64,000 bases of DNA, from assembly GCA_025930495.1 (NCBI GenBank), contig JAICOU010000002.1, forward strand, positions 1 through 64,000, in the 5' to 3' direction. The notes below the pieces were generated by a model. It ran no database searches. It was given only the letters and a program-made list of their open reading frames with translations, and was not told the origin of the DNA. Positions 23,845-32,886 of this stretch are shown one piece after another. The position numbers and the translations under genes are program-made. This stretch comes from Nitrososphaeraceae archaeon (GTDB lineage Archaea > Thermoproteota > Nitrososphaeria > Nitrososphaerales > Nitrosopumilaceae). Numbering within the stretch: position 1 is the stretch's first letter; every line of letters begins with the position of its first letter.

Positions 23845-24705
23845 TTAAGATTCTGCAATAGCATTTACAATATCGGTCTTGGTGATAATTCCTACAAGTT
23901 TTGACTTTTTAACAACTGGCAGACCACTAATCCCATTTCTTATCATCAGTAATACTGCCACTCCAGCATCCTTATCAAATTCAATTGTAATTGGATTTGG
24001 AGACATTATATCCACAGCTTTGAAATGAAGGAGATGATTCATTTGATTTACTTGAAATTCATCAAGATTGCTTTTCATTTTATAATTTTCAACTTCTTTT
24101 GGATCAGCTGATTGAGATAACCAATAAGGTAATTTTGCTGGAACAAAATCTCTGTATGTAATAATTCCCACAGGTATCCTATTACGCTGAATAACAATTC
24201 TTGCAATTCTATTATGAATTAACAAGCTTTCTACATACAATAATGAATCTCCAGGCATAGCCGTAACTACATTTCTAGTCATGATCTTTGAAATCTTTAG
24301 AGGAGATGTTGCATGTGTCAAAAAAATAGATGCAAGATCAGTTTTTGTAACTAGCCCCTCCAAAATACCGTTGTTGCCTAAAACAATTATGGAGCTGATG
24401 TGATTTTTTTTCATTAATTTAGCACAATCATAAATTGAATCTGTTTTCTTTACTGTGATTAATTTTTTAGACATAAAACCAGAAATTTTGACAGATTTTA
24501 TTGGTTTATCTCCAAGTGTGTAGATCGTTTTTGCGATGTCTTTTTCTGTAATTATTCCAACCGGATGTTTTTTTGAATCTGTAACTACAAGTCTTTTTAA
24601 ATTATGTCTGAGCAAAACTTCCCTAGCATCCAATAGGCTGGCATTTGGGCTAATGGTGATAGCTCTTTTAATTATTTTATTAAGATCTGCATTTTTTAAC
24701 AACAT
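23845..24705 (-). CDS. Four-CBS-domain protein
   Basis: About 286 residues made of two Bateman modules: CBS repeats begin near IIKRAITISPNASLLD, ISGFMSKKLITVKKTDS, ISKIMTRNVVTAMPGDS and AVDIMSPNPITIEFDKD, each ending in a 'G.I.T..D' strand. The loop between repeats 3 and 4 is long. ATG at 24705 is chosen since TATA-like GTATTTAACC lies about 27 bases upstream; an in-frame ATG at 24738 would add 11 residues. Divergent from the CBS-hibernation-factor-like gene at 24827, so both may respond to one control region. Confidence 0.88.
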   Translation of the reverse strand: MLLKNADLNKIIKRAITISPNASLLDAREVLLRHNLKRLVVTDSKKHPVGIITEKDIAKTIYTLGDKPIKSVKISGFMSKKLITVKKTDSIYDCAKLMKKNHISSIIVLGNNGILEGLVTKTDLASIFLTHATSPLKISKIMTRNVVTAMPGDSLLYVESLLIHNRIARIVIQRNRIPVGIITYRDFVPAKLPYWLSQSADPKEVENYKMKSNLDEFQVNQMNHLLHFKAVDIMSPNPITIEFDKDAGVAVLLMIRNGISGLPVVKKSKLVGIITKTDIVNAIAES

Positions 24706-24826
24706 CAATCGTAAATTGATTTTACGGGTTAAATACATCTACTCAAATATCAGTTATGAATATCAATCATGAAAATCTAGCTTTTCTTTTAATTTAAAAT
24801 GGGGGAATTCTGCAATAGGTATAACA

Positions 24827-25993
24827 ATGATTACAGACACAATTCACGCCCATATGAGAGATATTCAATCTACTAAAATAAAATCTCTGATTTCAAAAGC
24901 AACCACCATAGAACCCACAGATACACTTGCACATGTAATCGGTAAAATTACTAAGAATAATTCTTATGACGTTTTTTATCTTAAAGGTAAAAGTGTGCTT
25001 TCTACAAATACTAGGGCACTACTAAATGCCAAAAATATCAACAACATGAAAGTAGAGTCATTTCTTTATCCAATTCCACATGTGACACAAAATGATTCTG
25101 TCCAGAAAGTAGCAAACATAATCACTCATTATAGAATAAGAGAAGTACCTGTAGTAGACAAGAACAGAATAATTGGTGTGGTAACAGCCAAACAAATCAT
25201 CAAACTACTATCATCAAAGGATAACAAATGGATTAAAGCTAATCTGATTTACACTCAAAATCCAATCACAGTACCTTCTGATGAATCTATTAGCAATGCA
25301 AGACGAATTATGACTACTAAACGAATTGATCATCTCCCGGTATTGAATCAAGGTAAAATTAAACAGGTTCTCACGTCATATCATATACTGCAATCAATTA
25401 TGCCATCAGAAAAACAAGGACGAAAATCCATGGTTACAAGAACTGAACATTCATTAGAACTTAAAATTGGCAACACAGGAAGTACTAGAATTCCTCAATG
25501 CTTGGCTAATGATGATTTAAACAAAGTTATCAATTCAATGCTCAAAGCAGACACTACGTGTTGTTTAGTTAATCTACATGATACTCTTCAAGGTATTATC
25601 ACTTTTAGAGACATACTGAGTTTACTTGCATCCAAATTAGAAACTCCAATCCCGTTATACATTGTTGGCATGCCAGATGATCAACAAAATGTAAATTTGA
25701 TTAGTTCAAAATTTGGAAAAACTCTTAAAAGATTACAACAAGTGTATTCAGAAATACATGAAGCTAGAGTTTCAATAAAACAGCAAAGAACTGGGAATAA
25801 AAAAGAAGGAAAATACGAAGTATCCATTATGATTATTACTCCTCACCACACTCCACTAATTTACAATTCAGTTGGATTTGATCTAAGTGAAGTTTTAGAA
25901 GATCTAAGTGACAAATTGTTAAGAGTTTTATCCAAACGGGCAAAAAATAGAACTAAAGATAGTATCAGGAAAATCGGATTACCCATATTCTAA
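24827..25993 (+). CDS. CBS-domain protein with C-terminal ribosome-hibernation (RaiA/HPF-like) domain
   Basis: Residues about 1-265 hold CBS repeats (for example TKIKSLISKATTIEPTDT, VESFLYPIPHVTQNDS, LIYTQNPITVPSDES and the GIITFRDILSLLASK end). Residues about 270-375 have the look of the sigma-54-modulation/HPF fold: FGKTLKRLQQVYSEIHEARV, a strand KYEVSIMIITP, and VGFDLSEVLEDLSDKLLRVL followed by a basic stretch KRAKNRTK. HPF-type domains sit in the decoding centre and silence ribosomes; a CBS pair could make this depend on adenylate levels. CBS-type hibernation factors are reported in archaea, but identity here is by eye only. Confidence 0.75.
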   Translation: MITDTIHAHMRDIQSTKIKSLISKATTIEPTDTLAHVIGKITKNNSYDVFYLKGKSVLSTNTRALLNAKNINNMKVESFLYPIPHVTQNDSVQKVANIITHYRIREVPVVDKNRIIGVVTAKQIIKLLSSKDNKWIKANLIYTQNPITVPSDESISNARRIMTTKRIDHLPVLNQGKIKQVLTSYHILQSIMPSEKQGRKSMVTRTEHSLELKIGNTGSTRIPQCLANDDLNKVINSMLKADTTCCLVNLHDTLQGIITFRDILSLLASKLETPIPLYIVGMPDDQQNVNLISSKFGKTLKRLQQVYSEIHEARVSIKQQRTGNKKEGKYEVSIMIITPHHTPLIYNSVGFDLSEVLEDLSDKLLRVLSKRAKNRTKDSIRKIGLPIF

Positions 25994-26140
25994 TTAATAA
26001 AATTGATTCCAAAAATGTCATGAATGATTCATGGAAGAATTAACTAAATATTTTCGCAAAAAATAATTATAAAAGATGACGATTTTATTTTCTCATTACT
26101 CTAAATTTTGTTTTAACTGATAGTATAAATTCCTGGACAC

Positions 26141-26563
26141 TCATTTTACTATTAAAACAGGAATCTTTGCTTTATGCATTACATAATTTGACGTACTTCC
26201 CAGAAATGCTTCTTTAGCACCACCCATGCCTCTGGCACCTAGAACAATCATGTCATACTTTCCTGTCTGTGCAAACTTGACAATTTCAGAACCTGTGTGA
26301 CCGCCTCCAGTTTTGTACTTGAATGATGCTCCTGCTTTTTGAGCCCGTCTCATTGCTGGTCCAATTGCTTTGATAGCTTTTGTTTGTGCGTCATCTTTCA
26401 TTTTTTGCGTATATTTTATTCCAGCAGCTAGGGGTAAATGAAATACATAGAATCCAGTAATTTCTGCACCACCACCTTTTGCAATTTCAATTGCTCGATC
26501 TAATCCTCTAATAGAATTATTAGAGCCATCCAGTGGAACAAGGATCTTGTTAAATTTTACCAT
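26141..26563 (-). CDS. Universal stress protein, UspA family (4)
   Basis: A 140-residue Usp starting at the ATG just before KFNKILVPLDGSNNSIRG; an in-frame ATG nine bases earlier is also possible. The ATP-binding loop IVLGARGMGGAKEAFLGSTS is complete. Its sequence is closest to Usp (1) at the C-terminus but uses different codons, so it is an older paralogue. It stands alone with a 140-base gap to the CBS gene behind it. Confidence 0.92.
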   Translation of the reverse strand: MVKFNKILVPLDGSNNSIRGLDRAIEIAKGGGAEITGFYVFHLPLAAGIKYTQKMKDDAQTKAIKAIGPAMRRAQKAGASFKYKTGGGHTGSEIVKFAQTGKYDMIVLGARGMGGAKEAFLGSTSNYVMHKAKIPVLIVK

Positions 26564-26730
26564 GTTTTTCAATTTATTTCTTCAAATATAAAAAATAGCA
26601 TGATTTTCACAGATGATATTGATGAAAATACTCTTGCATAAATAATCAATAAAATAGATATTACAAGACATTTAGAATTTATGCAGATTTGAAGAATATA
26701 TTAAAACAAGTAATACTCTAAATTGTAAAC

Positions 26731-27414
26731 ATGAAACTACATTTTGAGGATTTTATTTATGGGTCTATTGATGGTTCAGTTACAACTTTTGCAATTGTGG
26801 CAGGAGTTATTGGTGCTTCATTATCACCTGGAATCATTTTGATTTTAGGTTTTGGTAATTTGTTTGCAGATGGATTTGCAATGGCTGCAGGAAGTTATCA
26901 TGCATCAAAGGCTAGAAATCAATTCATCGAGATGAAAAGAAAACAAGAAGAATGGGAAATTGACAATATGACAGAACAGGAAAAAGATGAAATCAGAGAG
27001 ATTTACAAAAAGAAAGGATTCAAAGACGAATTATTAGAAGAGATAGTTAAAACAATCACATCAAGACGAAAAGTTTGGGTAGATACAATGATGAAAGAAG
27101 AATTAGGATTAATTGAGGATGGAAAAAAACCATTGGATAGTTCAGTAAGTACTTTTATTGGATTTAATTTGATTGGAGTAATTCCGTTAATTCCATTTAT
27201 GATTTTAATTTTTATGGGAATTAATACAACTTCAGAATCTTTCGTTTATTCAGTAATCTCTGTAATTGTTGCATTTTTTCTTGTAGGTATGATTAAAGGT
27301 AAAATTGTTAAAAAATCAAAAATAAAATCAGGATTCTACACATTAATCATTGGTGGGATTGCAGCTTTGGTTGCATATTTTGTAGGATATGGGTTGCACT
27401 TTTTAGTTCAGTAA
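26731..27414 (+). CDS. VIT1/CCC1-family metal transporter
   Basis: A 227-residue membrane protein with five likely transmembrane helices. The first, YGSIDGSVTTFAIVAGVIG, carries the Asp/Gly pattern typical of the CCC1/VIT family, and the second ends in LFADGFAMAAGSYHASKARNQ. A charged cytoplasmic helix hairpin (residues about 65-130) matches the metal-binding domain of VIT1. Family members move Fe2+ or Mn2+ out of the cytosol, here across the cell membrane. Its place among stress genes and the Dps-like gene elsewhere in the window fit iron handling. Confidence 0.87.
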   Translation: MKLHFEDFIYGSIDGSVTTFAIVAGVIGASLSPGIILILGFGNLFADGFAMAAGSYHASKARNQFIEMKRKQEEWEIDNMTEQEKDEIREIYKKKGFKDELLEEIVKTITSRRKVWVDTMMKEELGLIEDGKKPLDSSVSTFIGFNLIGVIPLIPFMILIFMGINTTSESFVYSVISVIVAFFLVGMIKGKIVKKSKIKSGFYTLIIGGIAALVAYFVGYGLHFLVQ

Positions 27415-27426
27415 TTTGGCGTGCGT

Positions 27427-28329
27427 TTAAAGTGATTTTATATAATCTCGTATAGTTTGGGCGGATATTTTTAATAAGTTACTCTCAGATTCGTTTAATT
27501 TGATTTCTATGATTTCTTTAACTCCAGTTTTGTTTATTTTTATAGGAATTCCCATGGAAACATCTTTTTCACCGTATTCGCCGTTTAATACAATTGATGC
27601 AGGTATGATTAGCTCATCATTTTTGATTATTGAACTAATCACATCAAAAGTATTCTTGGCAATACCAAACTGTGATCTGCCACCTAAAATTCTTAGAGAT
27701 TTCCAATAATCTCTAATTTCTGTTGAAATTGTTTGTTTTTCTGCCTCATTAATTATCTCAAGTGCGTTTTTTTCACTAACTTTTACTCGGGAAAAGATAG
27801 GCACCATGGAATCACCATGTTCACCCATTACTAGGGCATCGGTAATTTGTGATTGTTTAGTTCTAAATTTTTCTGAAAGCAAGTATCTAAATCTACTAGA
27901 GTCCAAACTAGATGCAATTCCTATTACTTTATTTCTTGATAATTGAGTTTCTTTCTGAAAAATAAACGTAAGAACATCTAATGGATTAGAAACTATTAGC
28001 ACGATTGCAAAAGGACAGTATTTTTTTATTTGATTTGCAATTTCTTTAATCATTTTAACTTGAGCATCCATCAATTCAATTCGACTTTTTAGATATACTC
28101 CTATACTAGCTGTAATTACAACAATATCTGAACCAGTTATTTTAGAAAAATCATCAGTGCCATGAATTGAAACATTTGAGTTTTTAGGAATGGCGTTGGA
28201 TATATCTAAAGCCTTGCCAATTGCTTTGTCTTTTGTATGATTTACTAATAGAACATCATCTAATGAATTAGAGATGCAAAGAAAAGCAATCGCGGAACCA
28301 ACCTTGCCACTACCTATTATGGAGATCAC
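27427..28329 (-). CDS. mdh: Malate dehydrogenase (lactate/malate dehydrogenase family)
   Basis: NAD(P)-dependent oxidoreductase of 300 residues with the N-terminal nucleotide fold MISIIGSGKVGSAIAFLC, the substrate-site loop with Arg in SRNKVIGIASSLDSSRFR and the catalytic histidine in MGEHGDSMVPIFSRV. LDH-like MDH of archaea has this length. A lactate or other 2-hydroxyacid substrate cannot be excluded. Its tail is 12 bases from the end of the VIT1-like gene, and the Usp gene lies 16 bases downstream, so mdh and usp (5) are likely cotranscribed. Confidence 0.87.
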   Translation of the reverse strand: MISIIGSGKVGSAIAFLCISNSLDDVLLVNHTKDKAIGKALDISNAIPKNSNVSIHGTDDFSKITGSDIVVITASIGVYLKSRIELMDAQVKMIKEIANQIKKYCPFAIVLIVSNPLDVLTFIFQKETQLSRNKVIGIASSLDSSRFRYLLSEKFRTKQSQITDALVMGEHGDSMVPIFSRVKVSEKNALEIINEAEKQTISTEIRDYWKSLRILGGRSQFGIAKNTFDVISSIIKNDELIIPASIVLNGEYGEKDVSMGIPIKINKTGVKEIIEIKLNESESNLLKISAQTIRDYIKSL

Positions 28330-28345
28330 TTTGGTCTCATCTCTT

Positions 28346-28780
28346 TTATTTAATAATTAATACTGGACAACTAGATTTTTGGAGGACTCCATTTGCAACG
28401 CTTCCAAGAATCAATTTATCTATTCCAGTTCGTCCATACGACCCCATTACGATGAGATCAAATTTACGAGATTTTGCATATGTTGTTATGTCTTTAACAA
28501 TAGAAATCGATCTTAAAATTTGTGATTTCATTGAAATGTTTGATTTGTTTGCAAGATTCTCTAGTTTTTCTATGTGAGGAATTATGGCTTTTTTCTGTTT
28601 TTTTAATAATTCAGCATCTGCTCTAGAATCATAGAATTTGTGATGCCATGTATCTACTTGAATGCATGTCAAAATTGTAATTTTAGAATCATATTTTTTT
28701 GCCATATCCAATGCAATTTTGAAGGCGTGAAGTGATTTATTAGATAGATCAAATGGAACTAGAATATTTTTGAACAACAT
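28346..28780 (-). CDS. Universal stress protein, UspA family (5)
   Basis: A 144-residue Usp from the ATG that starts MLFKNILVPFDLSNKSLHAF; an upstream in-frame ATG at 28816 would add twelve residues. The ATP loop IVMGSYGRTGIDKLILGSVA is complete. The gene order on the minus strand is usp then mdh, with only 16 bases between, the opposite arrangement to the other stress genes, which pair with CBS genes. Confidence 0.92.
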   Translation of the reverse strand: MLFKNILVPFDLSNKSLHAFKIALDMAKKYDSKITILTCIQVDTWHHKFYDSRADAELLKKQKKAIIPHIEKLENLANKSNISMKSQILRSISIVKDITTYAKSRKFDLIVMGSYGRTGIDKLILGSVANGVLQKSSCPVLIIK

Positions 28781-28910
28781 TGTTTGCAATAATGCAAGTA
28801 TGTTATTAAAACTCATAGGACATTTTTAGAATTGAATATATGCCTAAAATGAGTGCAGTGCATTGCAATGTGGACTTACTTGTTATATCAAAAGGTGATG
28901 TTGGCATTCT

Positions 28911-29240
28911 ATGCAAGCATTAATTTCAGGAAGAAAGATAGAAGATGACTCAAGAAAAGACGCCATTCTTGAAGTTGTATCGGATAAATACTGTCGGGCT
29001 ATTTTAGAAAATACGATGGAAAAACCAAAATCTGCAATAGAGATAAGCGCTGAAACCAAAATTCCAATAAGTACTGTTTACAGAAGACTGCAAACTTTAC
29101 ATGATAACAAACTATTAGGTATTTCAGGTTCCATTAGTGCTGATGGTAAGAAATACTTTCTGTACAAGAGTAGAGTCAAAGCCATAGCTACATCATTTAA
29201 TGGCGGCAATATCGAAATTGAAGTTGTTCCTAATACTTAG
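28911..29240 (+). CDS. Winged-helix transcriptional regulator, 109 residues
   Basis: The middle of the protein is a classical helix-turn-helix: KYCRAILENTMEKPKSAIEI, then SAETKIPISTVYRRLQTL (recognition helix) and a wing LLGISGSISADGKKYFLYKS. It resembles ArsR/TrmB-type archaeal regulators lacking a ligand domain. It precedes a four-CBS protein gene by 28 bases on the same strand, so it may control, or be informed by, that sensor. TATA-like AT-rich sequence precedes the ATG. Confidence 0.87.
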   Translation: MQALISGRKIEDDSRKDAILEVVSDKYCRAILENTMEKPKSAIEISAETKIPISTVYRRLQTLHDNKLLGISGSISADGKKYFLYKSRVKAIATSFNGGNIEIEVVPNT

Positions 29241-29268
29241 TATAGGTTCTTTTCATTTTGGTGAAATC

Positions 29269-30174
29269 ATGTCTGATAATCAAAGTTCTATTTTAAATCA
29301 AAAAATAATAGAGATACAGAATATGGAAAAAAAGTATTCATTCCCTGTTATTACCATTAAACCAGAATCATCAATTTTTGATGCATTGTTACAAATGCAA
29401 ACAAATTTTGTTAAACACATAGTAATTGCTACTAGAAACAAACCTGTTGGAATTGTTACTGAAAGAGACATCAATAGATTTCTTGGAGACGATAAAACTG
29501 CACATGCAATAGATGAGATCCCAATTAAACATGTCATGCAAAAAAATGTAATCACAATACATGATGACATGGAAGATTGTTTTGATCAATGTGCTGCAAG
29601 AATGGAAACTTTCAAAATTGGTGCAATTGTAATTGTCAATGACATTGGAGAATTGACAGGCATTATTTCAAGAACAGATTTGGCAAAATCTTATTCGGAG
29701 GTATTTGGTGGAAACTACTTGGTGAAAAATTTTATGAATAAGAAAGTAGTAACTTGTAGAAGAACAGATTCTCTTAAATTTGCATTAAATTTAATGAATA
29801 AAAATCAAGTTTCAAGGTTGATTGTAACTGATGAAGATGGCTATCCTGTTGGTCTTATTAGCACAAACACATTGTTGACACATAGTGATTATTTTACTAA
29901 AGGCAAAACACGATCTAGAGATTATTTACTTCCAACAAATGGAGAAAAACTTACTGTGAGTGATCTACTAACTGATGAACTTTTAACAATAAATGAAGAA
30001 GATGATCTGGCAGTAGCAGCAAGTAAAATGATAAAAAATAATATCGGCGGGATTCCAGTAGTTGATTCAAATCAAAATTTGATTGGAATTGTAAGTAAAA
30101 CAGATGTCGTAAGGGCTTTTTCTATTGTAGGGGCTCATAAAGAATTAAAGTCAAAGTACAAAGAATTGTATTGA
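29269..30174 (+). CDS. Four-CBS-domain protein, about 301 residues
   Basis: Two Bateman modules; repeats start near FPVITIKPESSIFDALLQ, IKHVMQKNVITIHDDME, VKNFMNKKVVTCRRTDS and VSDLLTDELLTINEEDD. The start at ATG 29269 (MSDNQSSILNQKI) is preferred over the longer frame from 29200, which overlaps the regulator gene. It is related in layout to the protein at 23845-24705. The C-terminus ends with a short basic helix HKELKSKYKELY. Likely adenosyl-nucleotide sensor working with the regulator upstream. Confidence 0.9.
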   Translation: MSDNQSSILNQKIIEIQNMEKKYSFPVITIKPESSIFDALLQMQTNFVKHIVIATRNKPVGIVTERDINRFLGDDKTAHAIDEIPIKHVMQKNVITIHDDMEDCFDQCAARMETFKIGAIVIVNDIGELTGIISRTDLAKSYSEVFGGNYLVKNFMNKKVVTCRRTDSLKFALNLMNKNQVSRLIVTDEDGYPVGLISTNTLLTHSDYFTKGKTRSRDYLLPTNGEKLTVSDLLTDELLTINEEDDLAVAASKMIKNNIGGIPVVDSNQNLIGIVSKTDVVRAFSIVGAHKELKSKYKELY

Positions 30175-30238
30175 AAACTAATTTTATACTTAAAGATTGA
30201 AGTAATTATCTTGTTTTACAAATTATTGGAGGGTTAAG

Positions 30239-31528
30239 ATGTTTGAACTAAAGCGTGGGATGGGACTTTTTCATCTAACTATGTATGGAATAGGATTAAT
30301 TCTTGGAGCTGGAATTTATGTACTAATAGGAGAAGCTGCAGGCTTTGCAGGAGATTCTTTGTGGATTGCATTTGTTTTGGGTTCTGTTGTTGCATTGTTT
30401 GCGGGACTTAGTTATGCAGAATTATCATCAGTATTTCCTAAAGCAGCTGCAGAATATACATTCGTAAAGAATGCATTCAAAAATAATTTTTTTGCTTTTA
30501 TTATTGGATGGTTAACGGCAATTACATCTATGATCATGGCGGCAACTGTTGCCTTGGGATTTGGGGGTTATTTTTCAGAATTTTTGAACATTTCAATAGT
30601 TGTATCTGCAATTGCACTGATAGGGATACTTTCAATAATAAATTTTATAGGTATTAGAGAATCATCATGGACAAATACAGTTTTTACAATAATTGAAGTT
30701 GCTGGATTAATTCTAATCATCATAATTGGTTTTACCATCAGTGAACCAGAATCAGTTAATTATTTTGAAAGCCCAACCGGATTTTCAGGGATTATTATTG
30801 CTTTTGTATTGATTTTTTTTGCGTTTATTGGATTTGAAGATATTGCAAATATTGCAGAAGAAGTACGAAATCCCAAAAAGGTGATCCCAAGAGCAATAAT
30901 GTTGTCAGTCATGATATCAGGAATAATCTATGTACTGGTTTCATTAGCAGTAGTCAGAGTAATTAATTGGGAAGATCTTTCATTATCAGCTGCACCGTTG
31001 GCAGATGTTGCAAAAAGAGGGTTAGGCGCACAAGGTCACATCATATTTTCTGGAATTGCACTTTTTGCCATAACAAATACAGTTTTGATTACACTTGTAG
31101 CTGGCTCTAGAATGATTTATGGAATGGCAAGAGAAAAATCATTTCCAGATATTCTTGCAAAAATTCATTTTAAAACTAAAACACCATGGATAGCAATTAT
31201 TGTAATCATGTTGATATCTATGGGTTTTTCTTTTATTGGCGATATTGTAATTGTAGCAAACATTACAGTTTTTGCAGTTGTAATCACTTTTGCAGCAGTG
31301 AATCTCAGTGTAATAGTATTACGATATACAGAACCAAATATTGAACGAAAATTTAGAATTCCTATCAATATTGGTAAATTTCCAATTTTACCACTGTTTG
31401 GATTAGGAATTTCAGTGTATATGGCAATTCAGTTTCAAATTCAAGTAGTTCTTGTAGGTCTTGCAATAATAGGAATTGGTGCCATTTTTTATATATTATA
31501 TGAAAAACGTAACGTAAGATCAGAATAA
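30239..31528 (+). CDS. Amino-acid/polyamine permease, APC superfamily
   Basis: A 429-residue integral membrane protein with about twelve transmembrane helices. The first holds the APC signature GIGLILGAGIYVLIGEAAG, followed by AELSSVFPKAAAEYTFVKNAF and the FFAFIGFEDIANIAEEVRNP motif. It imports an amino acid or amine, probably with protons or sodium; the substrate is not readable. A strong GGAGGG ribosome-binding site at 30228-30233 lies five bases before the ATG, unusual here, where most starts are near-leaderless. Confidence 0.92.
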   Translation: MFELKRGMGLFHLTMYGIGLILGAGIYVLIGEAAGFAGDSLWIAFVLGSVVALFAGLSYAELSSVFPKAAAEYTFVKNAFKNNFFAFIIGWLTAITSMIMAATVALGFGGYFSEFLNISIVVSAIALIGILSIINFIGIRESSWTNTVFTIIEVAGLILIIIIGFTISEPESVNYFESPTGFSGIIIAFVLIFFAFIGFEDIANIAEEVRNPKKVIPRAIMLSVMISGIIYVLVSLAVVRVINWEDLSLSAAPLADVAKRGLGAQGHIIFSGIALFAITNTVLITLVAGSRMIYGMAREKSFPDILAKIHFKTKTPWIAIIVIMLISMGFSFIGDIVIVANITVFAVVITFAAVNLSVIVLRYTEPNIERKFRIPINIGKFPILPLFGLGISVYMAIQFQIQVVLVGLAIIGIGAIFYILYEKRNVRSE

Positions 31529-31603
31529 AATTGAATTTACAGGAATCAGTAATTAATCGATTTAATATAATATGATATATACTAAATACTGAAGTCAAAT
31601 TCA

Positions 31604-32188
31604 ATGAAAATTACAACCAATAGACAACCTCATACTCCAAAAAAAGAGACAACACGTAGTATCACTTATCGACTGCCATCTAAAATTGTAGAAGAACTAG
31701 AAACAGAGGCAATGAACAAAAATATATCACACAATGTTTTGGTAAAACAAATTCTTGAGAAATATGTAGCATGGGATCGTTTTGGTGCTCAGATGGGCAT
31801 GATTCCAATTCCTAAAGGGATTCTAGATGCTCTTGGCAATGACATGAGCGGAGAAGATATCAGTGAAATTATTAAAATGATTTTACCGTTTATCAAAGAT
31901 ACCGTTCTTTTTATGAAAGGAAAATATGATTTGAAACGATGTATTGAAACATTAGAAGATTATATGCGCGCATCTGGAATGAAATCAGATCATAGAACTG
32001 AGGGAGAATTACATCATTTTTTTATCCAACATGAATTAGGTATGAATTGGTCATTTTTCACTGAACAGCTATTAAAAGAAATTTTTAATCAATTTATGCC
32101 AACCAAAAATATCAAATTTCAAACCACTAAAACTACGGTAATCGCAACAATAGCATTGGGCTCAGATTTTAATGAACACGATTACTAG
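31604..32188 (+). CDS. Putative ribbon-helix-helix regulator with C-terminal sensory-like domain
   Basis: The N-terminal part (TTRSITYRLPSKIVEELETE, then a helix to EKYVAWDRFG) has the strand-helix-helix layout of ribbon-helix-helix DNA-binding proteins. Residues about 70-194 form a separate alpha/beta domain with HHFFIQHELGMNWSFFTEQ and a final strand FQTTKTTVIATIAL. The latter's function is unknown. A 194-residue RHH protein with a long extra domain suggests a ligand-responsive regulator, perhaps of the permease before it or the envelope protein after it. Confidence 0.68.
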   Translation: MKITTNRQPHTPKKETTRSITYRLPSKIVEELETEAMNKNISHNVLVKQILEKYVAWDRFGAQMGMIPIPKGILDALGNDMSGEDISEIIKMILPFIKDTVLFMKGKYDLKRCIETLEDYMRASGMKSDHRTEGELHHFFIQHELGMNWSFFTEQLLKEIFNQFMPTKNIKFQTTKTTVIATIALGSDFNEHDY

Positions 32189-32261
32189 TATTTGTCATAG
32201 TTATTTTCAACTTTAAAAATTGTATTTTGTTTAAAAATAAGTGTGATAACTACACTATACC

Positions 32262-32738
32262 ATGGTATCAAAGGACAAATCAATAATACTTGTTGCAGTT
32301 GTGATATGCATTATAGTTTTAGTAGGAATGATGATATTCATTGGACAAGGAAATATTCGACATGTACCTATCTCGTGGCAAGAAAAAATTGAACAAACTG
32401 TTGCTTTTGAAGATATTGATGGAAATGTTCAACTAAAAGGGATTTCTGGAATAGATGGAGACCCTAATCCTCATCTTGTAACTAGAACAAATTTTGCATA
32501 CATCTTAACTGTAATTAATAATGGGGATAAACATCATAGGTTATACATTGAAGGATTGGATATTCAGACAGAACTTTTAGAACCTGGACAACAAGACACT
32601 TTAACAATTTATCCTACAGAAGAAGGAATCTACAAATATTATGATAAACAACAAGCACATGAATCATTAGGATATCTTGAAGTGCGTACTGTAATTCCTA
32701 GTGATGAGTTTACAGGATTTCTGCGTGATCTCATATGA
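32262..32738 (+). CDS. Membrane-anchored cupredoxin-like protein, 158 residues
   Basis: A single N-terminal membrane segment (SIILVAVVICIIVLVGMMIF) is followed by an outside beta-sandwich. The section FAYILTVINNGDKHHRLYIEG, then TELLEPGQQDTLTIYPTEEGIYKYYD, has the strand order of cupredoxins, but the usual Cys copper ligand is missing, as the loop reads YKYYDKQQAHESLGY. It may bind copper differently or be a structural relative. Small blue-copper-like proteins are abundant in thaumarchaea as electron carriers. Confidence 0.6.
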   Translation: MVSKDKSIILVAVVICIIVLVGMMIFIGQGNIRHVPISWQEKIEQTVAFEDIDGNVQLKGISGIDGDPNPHLVTRTNFAYILTVINNGDKHHRLYIEGLDIQTELLEPGQQDTLTIYPTEEGIYKYYDKQQAHESLGYLEVRTVIPSDEFTGFLRDLI

Positions 32739-32886
32739 TTAGTTTTTTGTTCATACCAGCAGTAAAAGCAAAATTTAGTTAATAACTTCCACAAGTAAAT
32801 TTTGCTGTAAATTTCTAAATCTCACTAAATGATTTCATTTTAACGTGATGTTTAACTAATCATCTTAAAATTTGATTGTTAATGGA

